DNA of 43,523 nucleotides, from IMG/VR virus record IMGVR_UViG_3300033979_000371, positions 1-43,523 of that record, one strand, 5' to 3'. The stretch comes from a virus. Made by a program: the position numbers and the translations under genes. The notes beneath the pieces are model-generated. The model saw only the letters and a list, made by a program, of their open reading frames with translations, had not been told where the DNA came from and ran no database searches. This document shows, piece by piece, positions 1 through 8,435 of this stretch (the stretch's first letter is position 1; the number at the start of each line of letters is the position of its first letter).

Positions 1-237
1 CCTGAACTAAACGGAGAATCGGTCTATGCTGTGTTTGAAGCGGTAGTTTTAAAAGAAAATGTTCAACTTCCTTCCAACTATGTTGGAGAGTTTGTTCACA
101 GAATTGAAGTACCTGCAAAGGTAGTGACAACGGTTATTTATCACGGCTACCCTCTCACATGGAGTGATGGCGGTTACACTGGTAATCCTCAACCTTGCAC
201 ATGGTCAGAACATAAGAACTATTTGGTGATTGAATAA
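1..237 (+). CDS. 3' end of an unrecognised gene (truncated by window edge)
   Basis: The reading frame is open from the first base and ends at TAA 235-237, so this is the last 78 codons of a gene that begins outside the window. A GTG at 31 lies inside this frame, but there is no reason to start there. The visible end is rich in beta-branched and aromatic residues (HGYPLTWSDGGYTGNPQP), which suggests a small beta-rich domain. I do not recognise the family. A good intrinsic terminator follows within 10 bases, so this gene closes a transcription unit. Confidence 0.6.
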   Translation, partial: PELNGESVYAVFEAVVLKENVQLPSNYVGEFVHRIEVPAKVVTTVIYHGYPLTWSDGGYTGNPQPCTWSEHKNYLVIE

Positions 238-246
238 TGTGATTTT

Positions 247-273
247 AGGGGCTTCTATGCCCCTTTTCTTTTT
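247..273 (+). terminator. Rho-independent terminator
   Basis: Arms GGGGC (248-252) and GCCCC (259-263) enclose a 6-base loop and are followed by TTTTCTTTTT. It ends the unit of the incomplete gene at 1-237 and separates it from the promoter at 288. Confidence 0.75.
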
Positions 274-287
274 GTTACCTTGCGGGG

Positions 288-313
288 TATAATAACCAAA
301 GCAAAGTAGACAG
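288..313 (+). promoter_or_regulatory. Conserved phage promoter element (TATAAT plus AGCAAAATAAACAG-type box)
   Basis: TATAAT at 288-293 is followed after exactly 6 bases by AGCAAAGTAGACAG (300-313), a 12/14 match to the box found before many genes in this window. Eleven bases later comes the ATG at 325. The spacing puts the transcription start at about the A of AGC, so the box would be the 5' end of the mRNA. Confidence 0.6.
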
Positions 314-324
314 CAGTTAAAGTT

Positions 325-1479
325 ATGAAAGCCATTCAAATAGAAGCCAAGGTCGGGCGGTGTGATTCGTGCCGCAAGTTCCGTAATAATATGGAATGGA
401 AAGTAGAAGATAAAGTGGTTTGTTTAGACTGCTTTAAGATGTTTAGAAACCAAAGATTAATTGATGAAGTAATAAAGAAAGTTGAGATAAAACCAACTAA
501 AACAGTTAGAAAAGTTAAAACAGTTAAGGAAGTCAACCAAGAAAGACCTAAAAGAGAAGCGGTTAATTATAGGATAAGAGTATTAAACCACCTTAAAAAT
601 ACAGATAGACCTTTATCTGTTAAGGAAATGTATTCTGATAGGCTTGCAAGTAAAGTTACTATAGAAAGATGGTTGAGAGTCTTGGTAAAAAGTGGTGAAG
701 TAGCAACAATGAGGTCTACTGCTAAAGCTTATTACATTAATAAAGACCGAGAGCATTTACTCAAAGAATATATTTCTGGTCTTAGGATTCAGAAAAAGAT
801 TAAGTTAAAAGATATTGTTCTAAAGATAATTAAGTCATCTCCTATTCCTCTTACTCCTTTAGAGATAAACGTAGCAGGAGATTGGCATAATAAATCCGTT
901 TACCCTGTACTAAAAAAGCTTTTAAATGAGAATAAAATAGTTTGCCATAAAGTGTCTGAGTCTGTAAGACTCTACATTGATGTAAAAAGAATTGATTTAC
1001 TTACTCAAAATACCAGGTGTTTTGAAGCAGGAGAATTGGGATCAACAAAAGCAAAAATACTTGACTTTATTTATAAAAGCAATAAAGTTCTTGCTCTTTC
1101 AGACATAACTAAAGGGTTGAGCATTCACAGAAGCACATCCCTTAGACTCTGTAGAGAGCTAGAAAGACAAGGGATAGTTAAGTTAGGTAAAGGGTCACTT
1201 CGATGTGAAGCTACATTAGTAGCCCCAACTAATAATGAATCTCTTCTGATGGAGCTTGATTCTAGAATATATAATTCAACAGAAAATAAACTAATGAGGT
1301 TTATGAAAGCAGGTAATGCTGCTACTTTAAGAGAAATATATAAAGCCGTTGGTTGTGGGAAAGGTAAAACCAGCACCAGAAACTATGTCCAGAAGCTGTT
1401 AAGTCAGTGGAGATGTGAAGTTGGAGATAGGGATGGAGTTCCAACTTATTGTTTAAGGCTAACGCCTTATAAGCTATGA
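325..1479 (+). CDS. Zinc-finger protein with several winged-helix-like segments
   Basis: The 384-aa protein starts with a CxxC...CxxC zinc-binding pair (C13, C16, C33, C36), followed by a Lys-rich linker (about 45-80). Several segments then look like separate winged helix-turn-helix units, at about 83-145, 160-222, 245-305 and 320-380, each with a helix-turn-helix followed by a beta wing (for example VTIERWLRVLVKSGEV and STSLRLCRELERQGIVKL). This points to DNA binding, as a regulator or a protein that reads several sites, but I know no named family with this layout. It has its own copy of the conserved promoter element. The gene ends inside a hairpin repeat, which encodes the last residues RLTPYKL and supplies the TGA stop. 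Confidence 0.8.
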   Translation: MKAIQIEAKVGRCDSCRKFRNNMEWKVEDKVVCLDCFKMFRNQRLIDEVIKKVEIKPTKTVRKVKTVKEVNQERPKREAVNYRIRVLNHLKNTDRPLSVKEMYSDRLASKVTIERWLRVLVKSGEVATMRSTAKAYYINKDREHLLKEYISGLRIQKKIKLKDIVLKIIKSSPIPLTPLEINVAGDWHNKSVYPVLKKLLNENKIVCHKVSESVRLYIDVKRIDLLTQNTRCFEAGELGSTKAKILDFIYKSNKVLALSDITKGLSIHRSTSLRLCRELERQGIVKLGKGSLRCEATLVAPTNNESLLMELDSRIYNSTENKLMRFMKAGNAATLREIYKAVGCGKGKTSTRNYVQKLLSQWRCEVGDRDGVPTYCLRLTPYKL

Positions 1480-1480
1480 T
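1455..1480 (+). repeat. Hairpin repeat family A, copy 1
   Basis: Stem AAGGC-TAAC-GCCTT with the tail ATAAGCTATGA. It overlaps the end of the gene at 325-1479 and contains its stop codon. Confidence 0.75.
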
Positions 1481-1506
1481 AGGTAATTAATTTAGGAGTA
1501 ATTGAA

Positions 1507-1890
1507 GTGGGTTACTACACAAAATATGAAATAGAAATTCTTCCCAAGAATGAAGAGATAAGACAGTATTTTATTGATAATACTGGATTTGTTGAAGATG
1601 ATGTAAGTAAATGGTATGAATCTTTTTCAGACTGTGTCAACATTTCCAATGACAACAAAGGCTATTTAATAGTTCTCACTGGTAAAGGTGAGAACTGTGG
1701 AGATGTCTGGAAGCAAGCCTTTCTTAATGGGAAAAAGGTGTGGGAATGGAAGTTAAATTTAGTTATTCCCGATGTTCCTGATGAGATAAAAACACTAGCT
1801 ATGTCTGCTCAAAAGGTTAAACTAGAAGCTAAGATTCAACAGTTGGAAGAAAAATCTAGAAAGTTGAGAGAAATCTTGGATAAAGACTAG
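1507..1890 (+). CDS. Hypothetical protein with C-terminal coiled coil
   Basis: A 127-aa protein with a GTG start and the ribosome binding site AGGAG at 1493-1497. The N-terminal 95 residues (YTKYEIEILP..., then a W/G-rich segment) look like a compact alpha/beta domain. Residues 97-127 are a charged coiled coil (KVKLEAKIQQLEEKSRKLRE). It lies 27 bases downstream of the winged-helix gene and is probably co-transcribed with it. Its stop faces the stop of the terminase gene 6 bases away. The function is not recognisable from sequence. Confidence 0.75.
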   Translation: MGYYTKYEIEILPKNEEIRQYFIDNTGFVEDDVSKWYESFSDCVNISNDNKGYLIVLTGKGENCGDVWKQAFLNGKKVWEWKLNLVIPDVPDEIKTLAMSAQKVKLEAKIQQLEEKSRKLREILDKD

Positions 1891-1896
1891 CTAAAC

Positions 1897-3408
1897 CTAG
1901 CCACCTTCTAACTTTCTTCTTACACCAGCAGCTTGTAAGGCTATGGCAGTAGCATCTAAACAATCATCATGAGATTTACTGCCAAAGTTTACAAGCTCAT
2001 CTATTATTTCATCTTTCATCTTGAATTTATATTTGTTATACCTCACCACTCCAGAGGCGTAAGCCCCTGTAATTGATAACAGGTGAGCTAATTTATCTCC
2101 CTTTAATCTGTAGGGATAGCAGTTGATATCATATAAACCTTTTTCATTAACTACATAACGTTGAAAGTCTCCCTGTAAGGATGATTGATAAGCTACCGAT
2201 TCAACATAGATATTGAATGGTATACCATCTTCATACCACTCTTCATACATTCCTAGTAGGGCATCTAGGATTTGTAAGTTACCTTGCCACTTACCTCTGC
2301 GATAGTCTAAGAAGTAAAACTTACCATCTAATACTCCTAATAATGCCATTACTGTGTAGTCTGCTTTCTGTTTTAAACTAGCAGCCAAGTCTACACCAAC
2401 AACATAATTGTCAAACTCAGTGGGTATGTTCTCAAGGTAAATCCATCCTGGTTCTAAACCAATATCTTCTAGGGGGACTATCGTATTCTGGTATTGATAT
2501 GCAAAAGCTAATGGGTCAGCAGCCCTTTGTTTTTGTAAGTATTCAAGTGTTAACCACTCCTCCCAAAAGCTATACTCATTACCCTCTTCATCTGTGAGTA
2601 TGGCACTTTCCTGAATTTGATACCATCCTTTATCAGGAGTAAAGGCAGTACAGTGAATATCATCAGGACGGAATCTAGTACCTAATGAAAGCTTACGTCC
2701 CCCTGGAAGCAATGTAGGGTTAATAGAAGATGAAACTAACTTCTCTAGTTTAGCCCTAGCTTCTCCTGTAGCCATTTCATCTACTGATTTAATTAAGTCA
2801 TCAAAGATAACCAAGTTAAAGCGTTTACTGACAATACCGCCTTTCACGCCAGCAGCAATCATAGTAAATCTTTCAGTACCAGATGACTTAATCCCAGCGT
2901 AACTAAAATCTATAGCCCAATAGCTATCAGCCCATCGGTGCTTTGCTGGTATAACTGTGGGAAATACTTCTTGGTACTCTGGACTACCTATTATATCTTT
3001 TATAGCAGCAGACTTAGCACGGGCTAATTCAATGCTGTTACTTACATATAATATTTGCAGAACCCTTTTAGCTAATGCGTGTTTACCAATAGACCAGGCA
3101 AGAAATAGACCTAAGAGTGTGGATTTAGCAGAACCACGTGGTGCTAGTAAGTCTATATCATCTCCTGCTATACCTATAAGATTCTCACTATCTTTACCTG
3201 TAATCCAATACTTACACCAACCTAAATGGTGTTTTGCTAATACAATAGGACGTTCAGAGTTACGGGTAACATATTCACAGAAGAATGGGAACTCATTCTG
3301 TGCTTTAATCATTTCCTCTGATGGTGCTACAATCATTGCCTCACGGGCTTTATCTTTAGCTCGTTCTCTAGCAGCATCCCGTCTTGTTCTTAGTAGTTGA
3401 TTAGCCAT
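1897..3408 (-). CDS. terL: Terminase large subunit (packaging ATPase/nuclease)
   Basis: The 503-aa protein is the motor that translocates and cuts phage DNA into empty capsids. The ATPase domain has a Walker A-like loop APRGSAKST (89-97), Walker B LVIFDD (199-204) and a coupling motif LGTRF (242-246). The RNase H-like nuclease follows, with acidic residues D340 (VVGVDLAAS), E403 (VESVAYQ) and D481/D482/D485 (SHDDCLDATA). Length and motif order are normal for the family. It is the last gene of the long minus-strand operon and is preceded by a probable small terminase subunit. No portal or capsid gene follows, because the strand switches at 1890. The start ATG at 3408 is the only strong candidate. 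Confidence 0.96.
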   Translation of the reverse strand: MANQLLRTRRDAARERAKDKAREAMIVAPSEEMIKAQNEFPFFCEYVTRNSERPIVLAKHHLGWCKYWITGKDSENLIGIAGDDIDLLAPRGSAKSTLLGLFLAWSIGKHALAKRVLQILYVSNSIELARAKSAAIKDIIGSPEYQEVFPTVIPAKHRWADSYWAIDFSYAGIKSSGTERFTMIAAGVKGGIVSKRFNLVIFDDLIKSVDEMATGEARAKLEKLVSSSINPTLLPGGRKLSLGTRFRPDDIHCTAFTPDKGWYQIQESAILTDEEGNEYSFWEEWLTLEYLQKQRAADPLAFAYQYQNTIVPLEDIGLEPGWIYLENIPTEFDNYVVGVDLAASLKQKADYTVMALLGVLDGKFYFLDYRRGKWQGNLQILDALLGMYEEWYEDGIPFNIYVESVAYQSSLQGDFQRYVVNEKGLYDINCYPYRLKGDKLAHLLSITGAYASGVVRYNKYKFKMKDEIIDELVNFGSKSHDDCLDATAIALQAAGVRRKLEGG

Positions 3409-3431
3409 TAGGTCGTAGTATCATAGGTAAA

Positions 3432-3457
3432 GGGGCTAACGCCCCAGGAGTAGTGAT
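3432..3457 (+). repeat. Hairpin repeat family A, copy 2
   Basis: Perfect stem GGGGC-TAAC-GCCCC with the tail AGGAGTAGTGATG. It lies in the gap between the two terminase genes, antisense to their transcription. Confidence 0.9.
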
Positions 3458-3495
3458 GTAGTTGAGGAATAAGTCTATGAAGTTAAAGCCAAAGT

Positions 3496-4089
3496 TTAAT
3501 ACTCAGCCTCTTCAATAATCAGCATAGCGGCTCTTGCGGCTTCATATACTGCCTCATAAATTAATGGATTATCCTTAAAAGTTTCTAGTATTTCTTGTTG
3601 CATCCTATAAGCACCTGCAAATACTAGGTCTTTCTTATCTTTAATCTGTTGAAACTCAGAGACAATCTTTAAAGTATTATTCTGTTCTCTAGCAGCAGCA
3701 GGGATAAACTTTAATATTTCAGATGGGGGGATTTTAGACCAGTCGGTATTTTCTAATTGGTCTACCCCTTTATCTAGGAGTTTACCCATAGTAGCCCCTA
3801 CTTTACGGGCTAAACCTAGGGATAAGTCAGCACCTTGATATTTCTCTAGGTCTTTGTTGTAGTCTTGGGCTAATGTTCCTACCTTTTGTTTAGACCTAAC
3901 CCATGTCTTAACATAGGTAAAACCAAATACAAAAGGAGTTTTATTTTCTTTGCCCCAATCAATTAAGATTTGGTAGATTTCTTTCTCACTAGGAGTAGGG
4001 GAATGAACAATCTCCATTATCATGGTGAAGACTTCATTAGGAAGATTGTCTACATATTCTTGTACTGAATCTACTTTTTGTTTTGTCAT
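3496..4089 (-). CDS. terS: Probable terminase small subunit
   Basis: This 197-aa helical protein sits directly upstream of the large terminase in the same operon. Its first 60 residues (SVQEYVDNLPNEVFTMIMEIV, then SEKEIYQILIDWGKEN) have the layout of Mu gp27-like small terminases (DUF3486 type): a short DNA-binding helical region with LP and EI..L..WG signatures, followed by long helices that could oligomerise (80-195). Position supports the call more than similarity does. The protein contains PTPSEKEIYQ and a Lys/Glu-rich middle. Another possibility is an unrelated packaging accessory protein. Confidence 0.5.
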   Translation of the reverse strand: MTKQKVDSVQEYVDNLPNEVFTMIMEIVHSPTPSEKEIYQILIDWGKENKTPFVFGFTYVKTWVRSKQKVGTLAQDYNKDLEKYQGADLSLGLARKVGATMGKLLDKGVDQLENTDWSKIPPSEILKFIPAAAREQNNTLKIVSEFQQIKDKKDLVFAGAYRMQQEILETFKDNPLIYEAVYEAARAAMLIIEEAEY

Positions 4090-4140
4090 AATAATTATTA
4101 TTTTATTTATTTATAGGGAGAAATTAATCTCCCACAACTA

Positions 4141-4737
4141 TTACCCTCTTGCCCTAAAACGGTTAAATGAACGAAAGGCACGATTGCCACCACCATAGAA
4201 AGCTCTATTGGCATTTTGCCTAGCAGAGTTGGTGGTTTCTGTTTTCATTTGATAGGAGCGTTCCATAGTTTCATCAGTAGCACGTTCTCTTTCTGCTCTA
4301 TCCCTATCTCGGAAGGCGTAGTTGTCATCGGCTAGTCGCTTTTGAAAACCAAATTGTTGTTCAGACTGGCGACGGGTTATTTCATCATTTAAGTTTAACT
4401 CTTGACTGCGATACCCACTAGCAGCCCCCATTGTTTTAAGGGTGTTGTCTAATTGAAGTTGTGACATATCCTTGGCTTGCTGCCACATCCCTTTTTGCAT
4501 TTCCTCATTGTTCCATGAGAAATTAGGGTTAGAATTAGATGCTCCAGTGCCATAGTTGCCAGCAGCGTTAGAACTATTAGAGTTACCTGTGGAATTAAAA
4601 TTACTTCCAGATTGCTCATTTAAAGCAGCTTGATTTCTGTGAAATTCACCATCAGCCGCAGCAATCATGCGCTGAGTTTCTGCATCATACAAAGCATTCT
4701 GTCTTGCCATCCAAGGTACATAAATACTGCCGCTCAT
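4141..4737 (-). CDS. Asn/Gln/Arg-rich virion-type protein
   Basis: The 198-aa protein is rich in Asn, Gln, Ser, Ala and Arg. A low-complexity Ser/Asn/Gly region lies at about 43-72, and a long charged helix with RDRDRAERERA lies at about 110-160. The C-terminus is basic and Gly/Arg/Phe-rich (GGGNRAFRSFNRFRARG), which would suit nucleic acid contact. Composition and position just upstream of the terminases suggest an internal virion or DNA-ejection protein, but no family is recognised. Its start overlaps the stop of the upstream gene in TAATG, so translation is likely coupled. Confidence 0.75.
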   Translation of the reverse strand: MSGSIYVPWMARQNALYDAETQRMIAAADGEFHRNQAALNEQSGSNFNSTGNSNSSNAAGNYGTGASNSNPNFSWNNEEMQKGMWQQAKDMSQLQLDNTLKTMGAASGYRSQELNLNDEITRRQSEQQFGFQKRLADDNYAFRDRDRAERERATDETMERSYQMKTETTNSARQNANRAFYGGGNRAFRSFNRFRARG

Positions 4738-5684
4738 TAGACTTTACCTCCCCAATATTGATAATTTTGATTACCACCACCACTAAAAGAATTAAACATA
4801 GAAGAATAGATTTTAGATTGTGCATCCATAGCTTGTCCTCTTTCTCTGCTTGCTCTTTCAGCAGCAGACTCTTTTGAGAGTCTCCGGTAATCATTAGCAC
4901 CACGTTGAGCTTCTATAAATGCCTGCCTATTTATCGTCTCAATCTGATTACGCTGATTAACTGACGCGAGGTAAGCTTGATTCTGTGCTTGGGCTTTATC
5001 CCTAGCTATGTCTCCAGCAGCATTAGCTTCTGAAAACATTGCGTTATTCCTAGCAATATTGCCTTGTAGAAAGTTAAAGTCAGCTAATTTGGAAGCATTA
5101 AATGTTCTGCTTGTTAATGTTGATCCTACATTGTAGTCATAAGGGTCTATAGTTCCATTCATCCCATAGCTTGAACCACCACCTACAAAGCCCCCAGAAG
5201 AAGTTCCACGAAAAGCTTTATCCGCAGCAGCTTCAGCCTTTTCATTAAAGGCTTCTTCATCCATTTTCTGAATGTTGGGTCTATAGAATGGGTCCATAAG
5301 AGACTTAGCAAACTCAGTCCCACCAGCTTTAGATACCTGACCAATAGCACCTATTCTTTGGGATTGTGCATTATACATATTTGGAGCAGCACTAGCAGTA
5401 GCTGATTGAACTTGTCCGGTAGCTTGTATGCCAGCTATGTTCTCTTGAGTTCGCAGACTTCTCCTCTGAGTTCCCTCTGCTACTTGTGCAGACCTTTCAG
5501 CCCAATCTTTGCTATCTTGCAATTGGCGTTGATACATCTGGTCTTGTCTAGCGTTAGACTTGTTTCCAAAATAATCAGCTAATTCTTTGACCATGTTTAT
5601 GTCGTTGCTATAGATAGTAGACTTACCCCCATTAAGGTAAGACTCGCTCATTGATTTAGCTCTTTGTTGAGTGACTGTTCCCAT
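4737..5684 (-). CDS. Gln/Ala-rich helical virion-type protein
   Basis: The 315-aa protein has long Gln/Ala/Arg-rich helices at about 35-110 and 205-290, separated by a Gly/Ser segment (SSGGFVGGGSSYGMNG, about 165-180) and ending in a Gly/Asn/Tyr tail. Composition of this kind is typical of internal core and ejection proteins of short-tailed phages. That is an analogy, not a detected homology. It is joined to both neighbours by one-base overlaps (TAATG). I see no catalytic motif. Confidence 0.75.
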   Translation of the reverse strand: MGTVTQQRAKSMSESYLNGGKSTIYSNDINMVKELADYFGNKSNARQDQMYQRQLQDSKDWAERSAQVAEGTQRRSLRTQENIAGIQATGQVQSATASAAPNMYNAQSQRIGAIGQVSKAGGTEFAKSLMDPFYRPNIQKMDEEAFNEKAEAAADKAFRGTSSGGFVGGGSSYGMNGTIDPYDYNVGSTLTSRTFNASKLADFNFLQGNIARNNAMFSEANAAGDIARDKAQAQNQAYLASVNQRNQIETINRQAFIEAQRGANDYRRLSKESAAERASRERGQAMDAQSKIYSSMFNSFSGGGNQNYQYWGGKV

Positions 5685-6784
5685 TAGTTAAACCTCGCAT
5701 TTAAAGTAGTTTGCAACGCTTGGTTGACGCTGTTGGGAATGTCAGTCATGTAACCTCTAAGCAATGAGTCTGCTTGCTCTGCGGCAAAGCTAGTTAGGTA
5801 ATTACGTCGGGCAACATCATCTTTCTTTTGCGCCCACTTCCAATTATTGGCATCGTTACGCGCAAAATCCCTATTTTCCTTGTCTTCCGCTAAACGTAAA
5901 AACTCTCTATTGAGAGCAAGTATTCTTTCGTCATAAGGATTTTGAATACCTCTATTCTGTTCAATCCGTTGTTGTTCTCTATTTTCTTTCATGGCTTGTT
6001 GACTCATTCGGTTTTGCCCATCAAAATCTGTCTTAAATCCTACGGCATTTGCTATCATGTCAGCACCACCACCTAAGACTCTACCAACAGCATTAGTTAC
6101 ATTGCCTCCCGTTAATTGGTCTGCAACCAAAGCACCAGCAGCTACCTTTCCCCATGTGGGTAACGCTTTTACCATTTGTCCTGCCCTAGATTTAACTGCA
6201 CCTTCCAAAGCTTGAGAGCCAACAGCATTTGCATTATTTATGGCGTTGGCTAAATTAAATGGTCTATTACCCATGCCTAGACCAATATTAGATTGTCTAG
6301 CTATTTCTCGGTAAGCGTTTCTACCAGCACCATATAAAGCTTCACCACCAGCAACCAGTATGCCACCTTTAACTAACCAACCTATAAAGTTACCGTTATC
6401 ATCTACTTCTGCAACGTCGCCATTCTGTAACTGTACTGCTTGACTCATATTATTTCTAACTCCTGTATTATTTCTACCTGTATTTTTACCCCTAACAAAT
6501 TCATCTGTCCTATCAGCAGTCCAACCCCCGGCAAAACTGCCAGCCATACCACCGATAATCCCACCAGCTAAAGCCCCTGCCGGTCCAAGTGCAGCACCAG
6601 CACCAGCACCAGCTAATGCACCTTTCCATCCACCTAACCCAGAGGCTACAGCCCCAGCACCAGCACGAAAGTCATCTTCACCTTCTGCTTTACCAGCCAT
6701 GTAATCGAAAGGAACTCCGATAGTATTAAAAACTACGGGAAAAGCTTTACCTACCATCCTTCCTGCATTTTGCCAATCAACCAT
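5684..6784 (-). CDS. Gly/Ala-zipper membrane-active protein
   Basis: The 366-aa protein contains three hydrophobic Gly/Ala-rich stretches: about 41-92 (ALGPAGALAGGIIGGMAG within a long glycine zipper), about 136-155 (WLVKGGILVAGGEALYGAG) and about 205-225 (LPTWGKVAAGALVADQL). The C-terminal 100 residues are a charged Arg/Asn/Gln helix region. Glycine zippers of this sort occur in proteins that insert in membranes, such as phage DNA-ejection channels, so I infer a virion protein that enters the host envelope. No family name can be given. It overlaps the upstream gene by 8 bases. Confidence 0.75.
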   Translation of the reverse strand: MVDWQNAGRMVGKAFPVVFNTIGVPFDYMAGKAEGEDDFRAGAGAVASGLGGWKGALAGAGAGAALGPAGALAGGIIGGMAGSFAGGWTADRTDEFVRGKNTGRNNTGVRNNMSQAVQLQNGDVAEVDDNGNFIGWLVKGGILVAGGEALYGAGRNAYREIARQSNIGLGMGNRPFNLANAINNANAVGSQALEGAVKSRAGQMVKALPTWGKVAAGALVADQLTGGNVTNAVGRVLGGGADMIANAVGFKTDFDGQNRMSQQAMKENREQQRIEQNRGIQNPYDERILALNREFLRLAEDKENRDFARNDANNWKWAQKKDDVARRNYLTSFAAEQADSLLRGYMTDIPNSVNQALQTTLNARFN

Positions 6785-7175
6785 ATATCTGTTCCTCCTG
6801 AGAGCGGGGTAACATTTGCATAGCCATTGGTGCTAGAAACATAGCGTTCATACCTAGGTTTAATGCAGTTCCACTATGATTCCTAGCAAATTGTCCTGTA
6901 TGCGCTGCACCTCTACCTATACGATAGAGTATTTCATTTTCATCTACAGGAATTTGACCATTGGGTTCAACAAACTTTGCGTACCATCTAGCAGCATCGT
7001 CTTGAGCTTCTGCCATATATTGAGCAGCGTCATCAGCAGAAAGACGATTCATATTTCTACCAACGGTTTTTAGCACATCGTCAACATACTCATCACCAAT
7101 TCTTTTACCCATTTGACTACGGGCAATGTCATCAGCTACAGAAGCAAATCCTCTACCTACACTTCCCCAGTTCAT
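6777..7175 (-). CDS. Small virion-type protein with hydrophobic C-terminal segment
   Basis: This 132-aa protein has an Ala/Asp/Arg-rich helical N-terminal two-thirds and a hydrophobic, Met/Ala-rich segment at about 107-123 (LNLGMNAMFLAPMAMQM), followed by a short polar end. It starts inside the upstream gene (4-base overlap) and its end overlaps the next gene, so all three are translationally coupled. It belongs to the same set of membrane-prone proteins as its neighbours. The exact role is unknown. Confidence 0.7.
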   Translation of the reverse strand: MNWGSVGRGFASVADDIARSQMGKRIGDEYVDDVLKTVGRNMNRLSADDAAQYMAEAQDDAARWYAKFVEPNGQIPVDENEILYRIGRGAAHTGQFARNHSGTALNLGMNAMFLAPMAMQMLPRSQEEQIYG

Positions 7176-7753
7176 TGATAATCCTCCATTCCTGGTTGTT
7201 GATTTAAGAAGTCTTGTAATGCCTGGTAGGTTAACACTTGTTGAGCAGTGCGGTTAGTGGTGTACTTGAGGAACTTAGCCCTTTCTTCCTCATTAAGCTC
7301 TGGTATCTGAACTTGGCTAGGTTGTACCCCAGGCTGGATTGCTAAGATAGGTTGACTACTTGAAGTTGCACTAACTTGTTGTGTGGGAATAACAACTTGT
7401 GGTGAAGACTTTATATACTCATCAGGCTTTAGATTAGTTAATCCCATTGAGAGGAAATCAATTGTTCCCCCTACTGGATTACCAACTAAATTATTTACAA
7501 CAGTCCCGCCAGCTAAAGCACCAGCAGCAAGATAGGGATTGTCAACTGCAAACTCTAAGGCATTACCAATACCAGGTTGTTGCCCTAACCAGAAAGATGC
7601 TTTGTCGGCATTGCCATAATACTCTTGAGGAATGTGAGGAATGTCAGAACGCTTTACATACATCCTTCCATCTTTAATGGCTTGTCCCCACCTGTTAAGA
7701 GCAGTTCGTGGTCTAATATCTCTACCAAATATTTGCATATTACTTTTCCTCAA
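7172..7753 (-). CDS. Virion-type protein with Gly/Ala hydrophobic segment
   Basis: The 193-aa protein has a basic N-terminus (MRKSNMQIFGRDIRPRTALNRWGQ), a Gly/Ala/Val hydrophobic stretch at about 73-98 (YLAAGALAGGTVVNNLVGNP) and a Pro/Gln/Ser-rich linker at about 115-150, before a helical, Gln-rich end. It overlaps its upstream neighbour by 14 bases. The same mix of hydrophobic zipper and low-complexity linker occurs in the genes on either side, which suggests a jointly assembled virion sub-structure. Function not recognised. Confidence 0.7.
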   Translation of the reverse strand: MRKSNMQIFGRDIRPRTALNRWGQAIKDGRMYVKRSDIPHIPQEYYGNADKASFWLGQQPGIGNALEFAVDNPYLAAGALAGGTVVNNLVGNPVGGTIDFLSMGLTNLKPDEYIKSSPQVVIPTQQVSATSSSQPILAIQPGVQPSQVQIPELNEEERAKFLKYTTNRTAQQVLTYQALQDFLNQQPGMEDYQ

Positions 7754-8291
7754 CCCACGCCTGCATTTTTTTCTTCAAGTAATTTATTTCTTGCTGAGAA
7801 ATTCCAACCAAACAACCTAATTGAAAGTCAGAATCATAGGCATTACTAGAACACCTGTAAAGATTTTCCTCAACTAAAGAAAGTTTTTTAAACCATTCCT
7901 GAATCTCTTCAGAAGGAATACGAGTAATGCCAACATCTTCATTCATTAGAAGCTTCCTTTTATAACTAAAATAAAGTAATAACATTCTTTTCCAGCCAAC
8001 TACTACCTTATGCCTGGGGATAAAGTCTTTACCGCCTAAAGTCCATAGTAAAAACAAATAAATCTTGCCTTGAACAAAATGGTTAAACTCTAAAACCCAT
8101 AAAATAATTGTGTAGTAAATCCAAGCTAGTGGATAAACGCTGCAATCTACACAAACCATATAACGTTGAAAATCAGCAACTTCCATCTCTTTCAAGTATT
8201 GGTTTTGTAAATTTTCCCTGTAGTATTTTAGGATTGGAATTACTTTTAACTCTGGGAAAAAATTGGGGTAATGCTGTAAGGCTTCAAGCAT
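7740..8291 (-). CDS. Hypothetical protein with aromatic membrane-like segments
   Basis: The 183-aa protein differs from its operon neighbours. It is rich in Tyr, Leu, Trp and Lys and has two hydrophobic aromatic segments at about 52-68 (VYPLAWIYYTIILWVLEF) and 76-86 (KIYLFLLWTLG), then a charged C-terminal half with EIQEWFKKLSLVEENL. It could be an inner-membrane protein for lysis or entry, or a soluble all-alpha protein. I do not recognise it. The ATG at 8291 lies just downstream of the tiny membrane peptide gene that ends at 8295. Confidence 0.65.
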   Translation of the reverse strand: MLEALQHYPNFFPELKVIPILKYYRENLQNQYLKEMEVADFQRYMVCVDCSVYPLAWIYYTIILWVLEFNHFVQGKIYLFLLWTLGGKDFIPRHKVVVGWKRMLLLYFSYKRKLLMNEDVGITRIPSEEIQEWFKKLSLVEENLYRCSSNAYDSDFQLGCLVGISQQEINYLKKKMQAWVEEK

Positions 8292-8294
8292 AAT

Positions 8295-8435
8295 TCATTT
8301 AACTAATTGTTGATACAAAAACACATTCATAAATTCATTTTGTTGTTCAACAGATAAAGTTCTTAATAGTAAAAGAATTACTACAAGAACTATTACCGCA
8401 AGTACAACAAAGATATTTTCAGTTAACTTGTTCAT
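8295..8435 (-). CDS. 46-aa single-span membrane peptide
   Basis: A short ORF encodes a 46-aa peptide: a polar start (MNKLTEN), a 17-residue hydrophobic helix (IFVVLAVIVLVVILLLL, residues 8-24), one Arg and a polar Gln/Glu/Asn tail. Its start lies inside the end of the upstream gene (overlap 8419-8435) and its stop is 3 bases before the next ATG, which fits a real coupled gene. Size and topology match holin-like or small accessory membrane peptides. Position beside virion genes allows either lysis or a virion membrane role. Confidence 0.6.
   Translation of the reverse strand: MNKLTENIFVVLAVIVLVVILLLLRTLSVEQQNEFMNVFLYQQLVK

Noticed and set aside
336-536. Antisense ORF inside the zinc-finger/winged-helix gene
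   Set aside because: It overlaps a protein with clear zinc and helix-turn-helix features, has a hydrophobic random composition and no start signal.
2053-2067. GGCGTAAGCC in the terminase gene as another hairpin repeat copy
   Set aside because: The tail does not match the family and the codons belong to a conserved part of the nuclease domain.
2957-3400. 147-codon plus-strand ORF opposite the terminase gene
   Set aside because: It is the mirror of the well-supported terminase ATPase domain and has no ribosome binding site.
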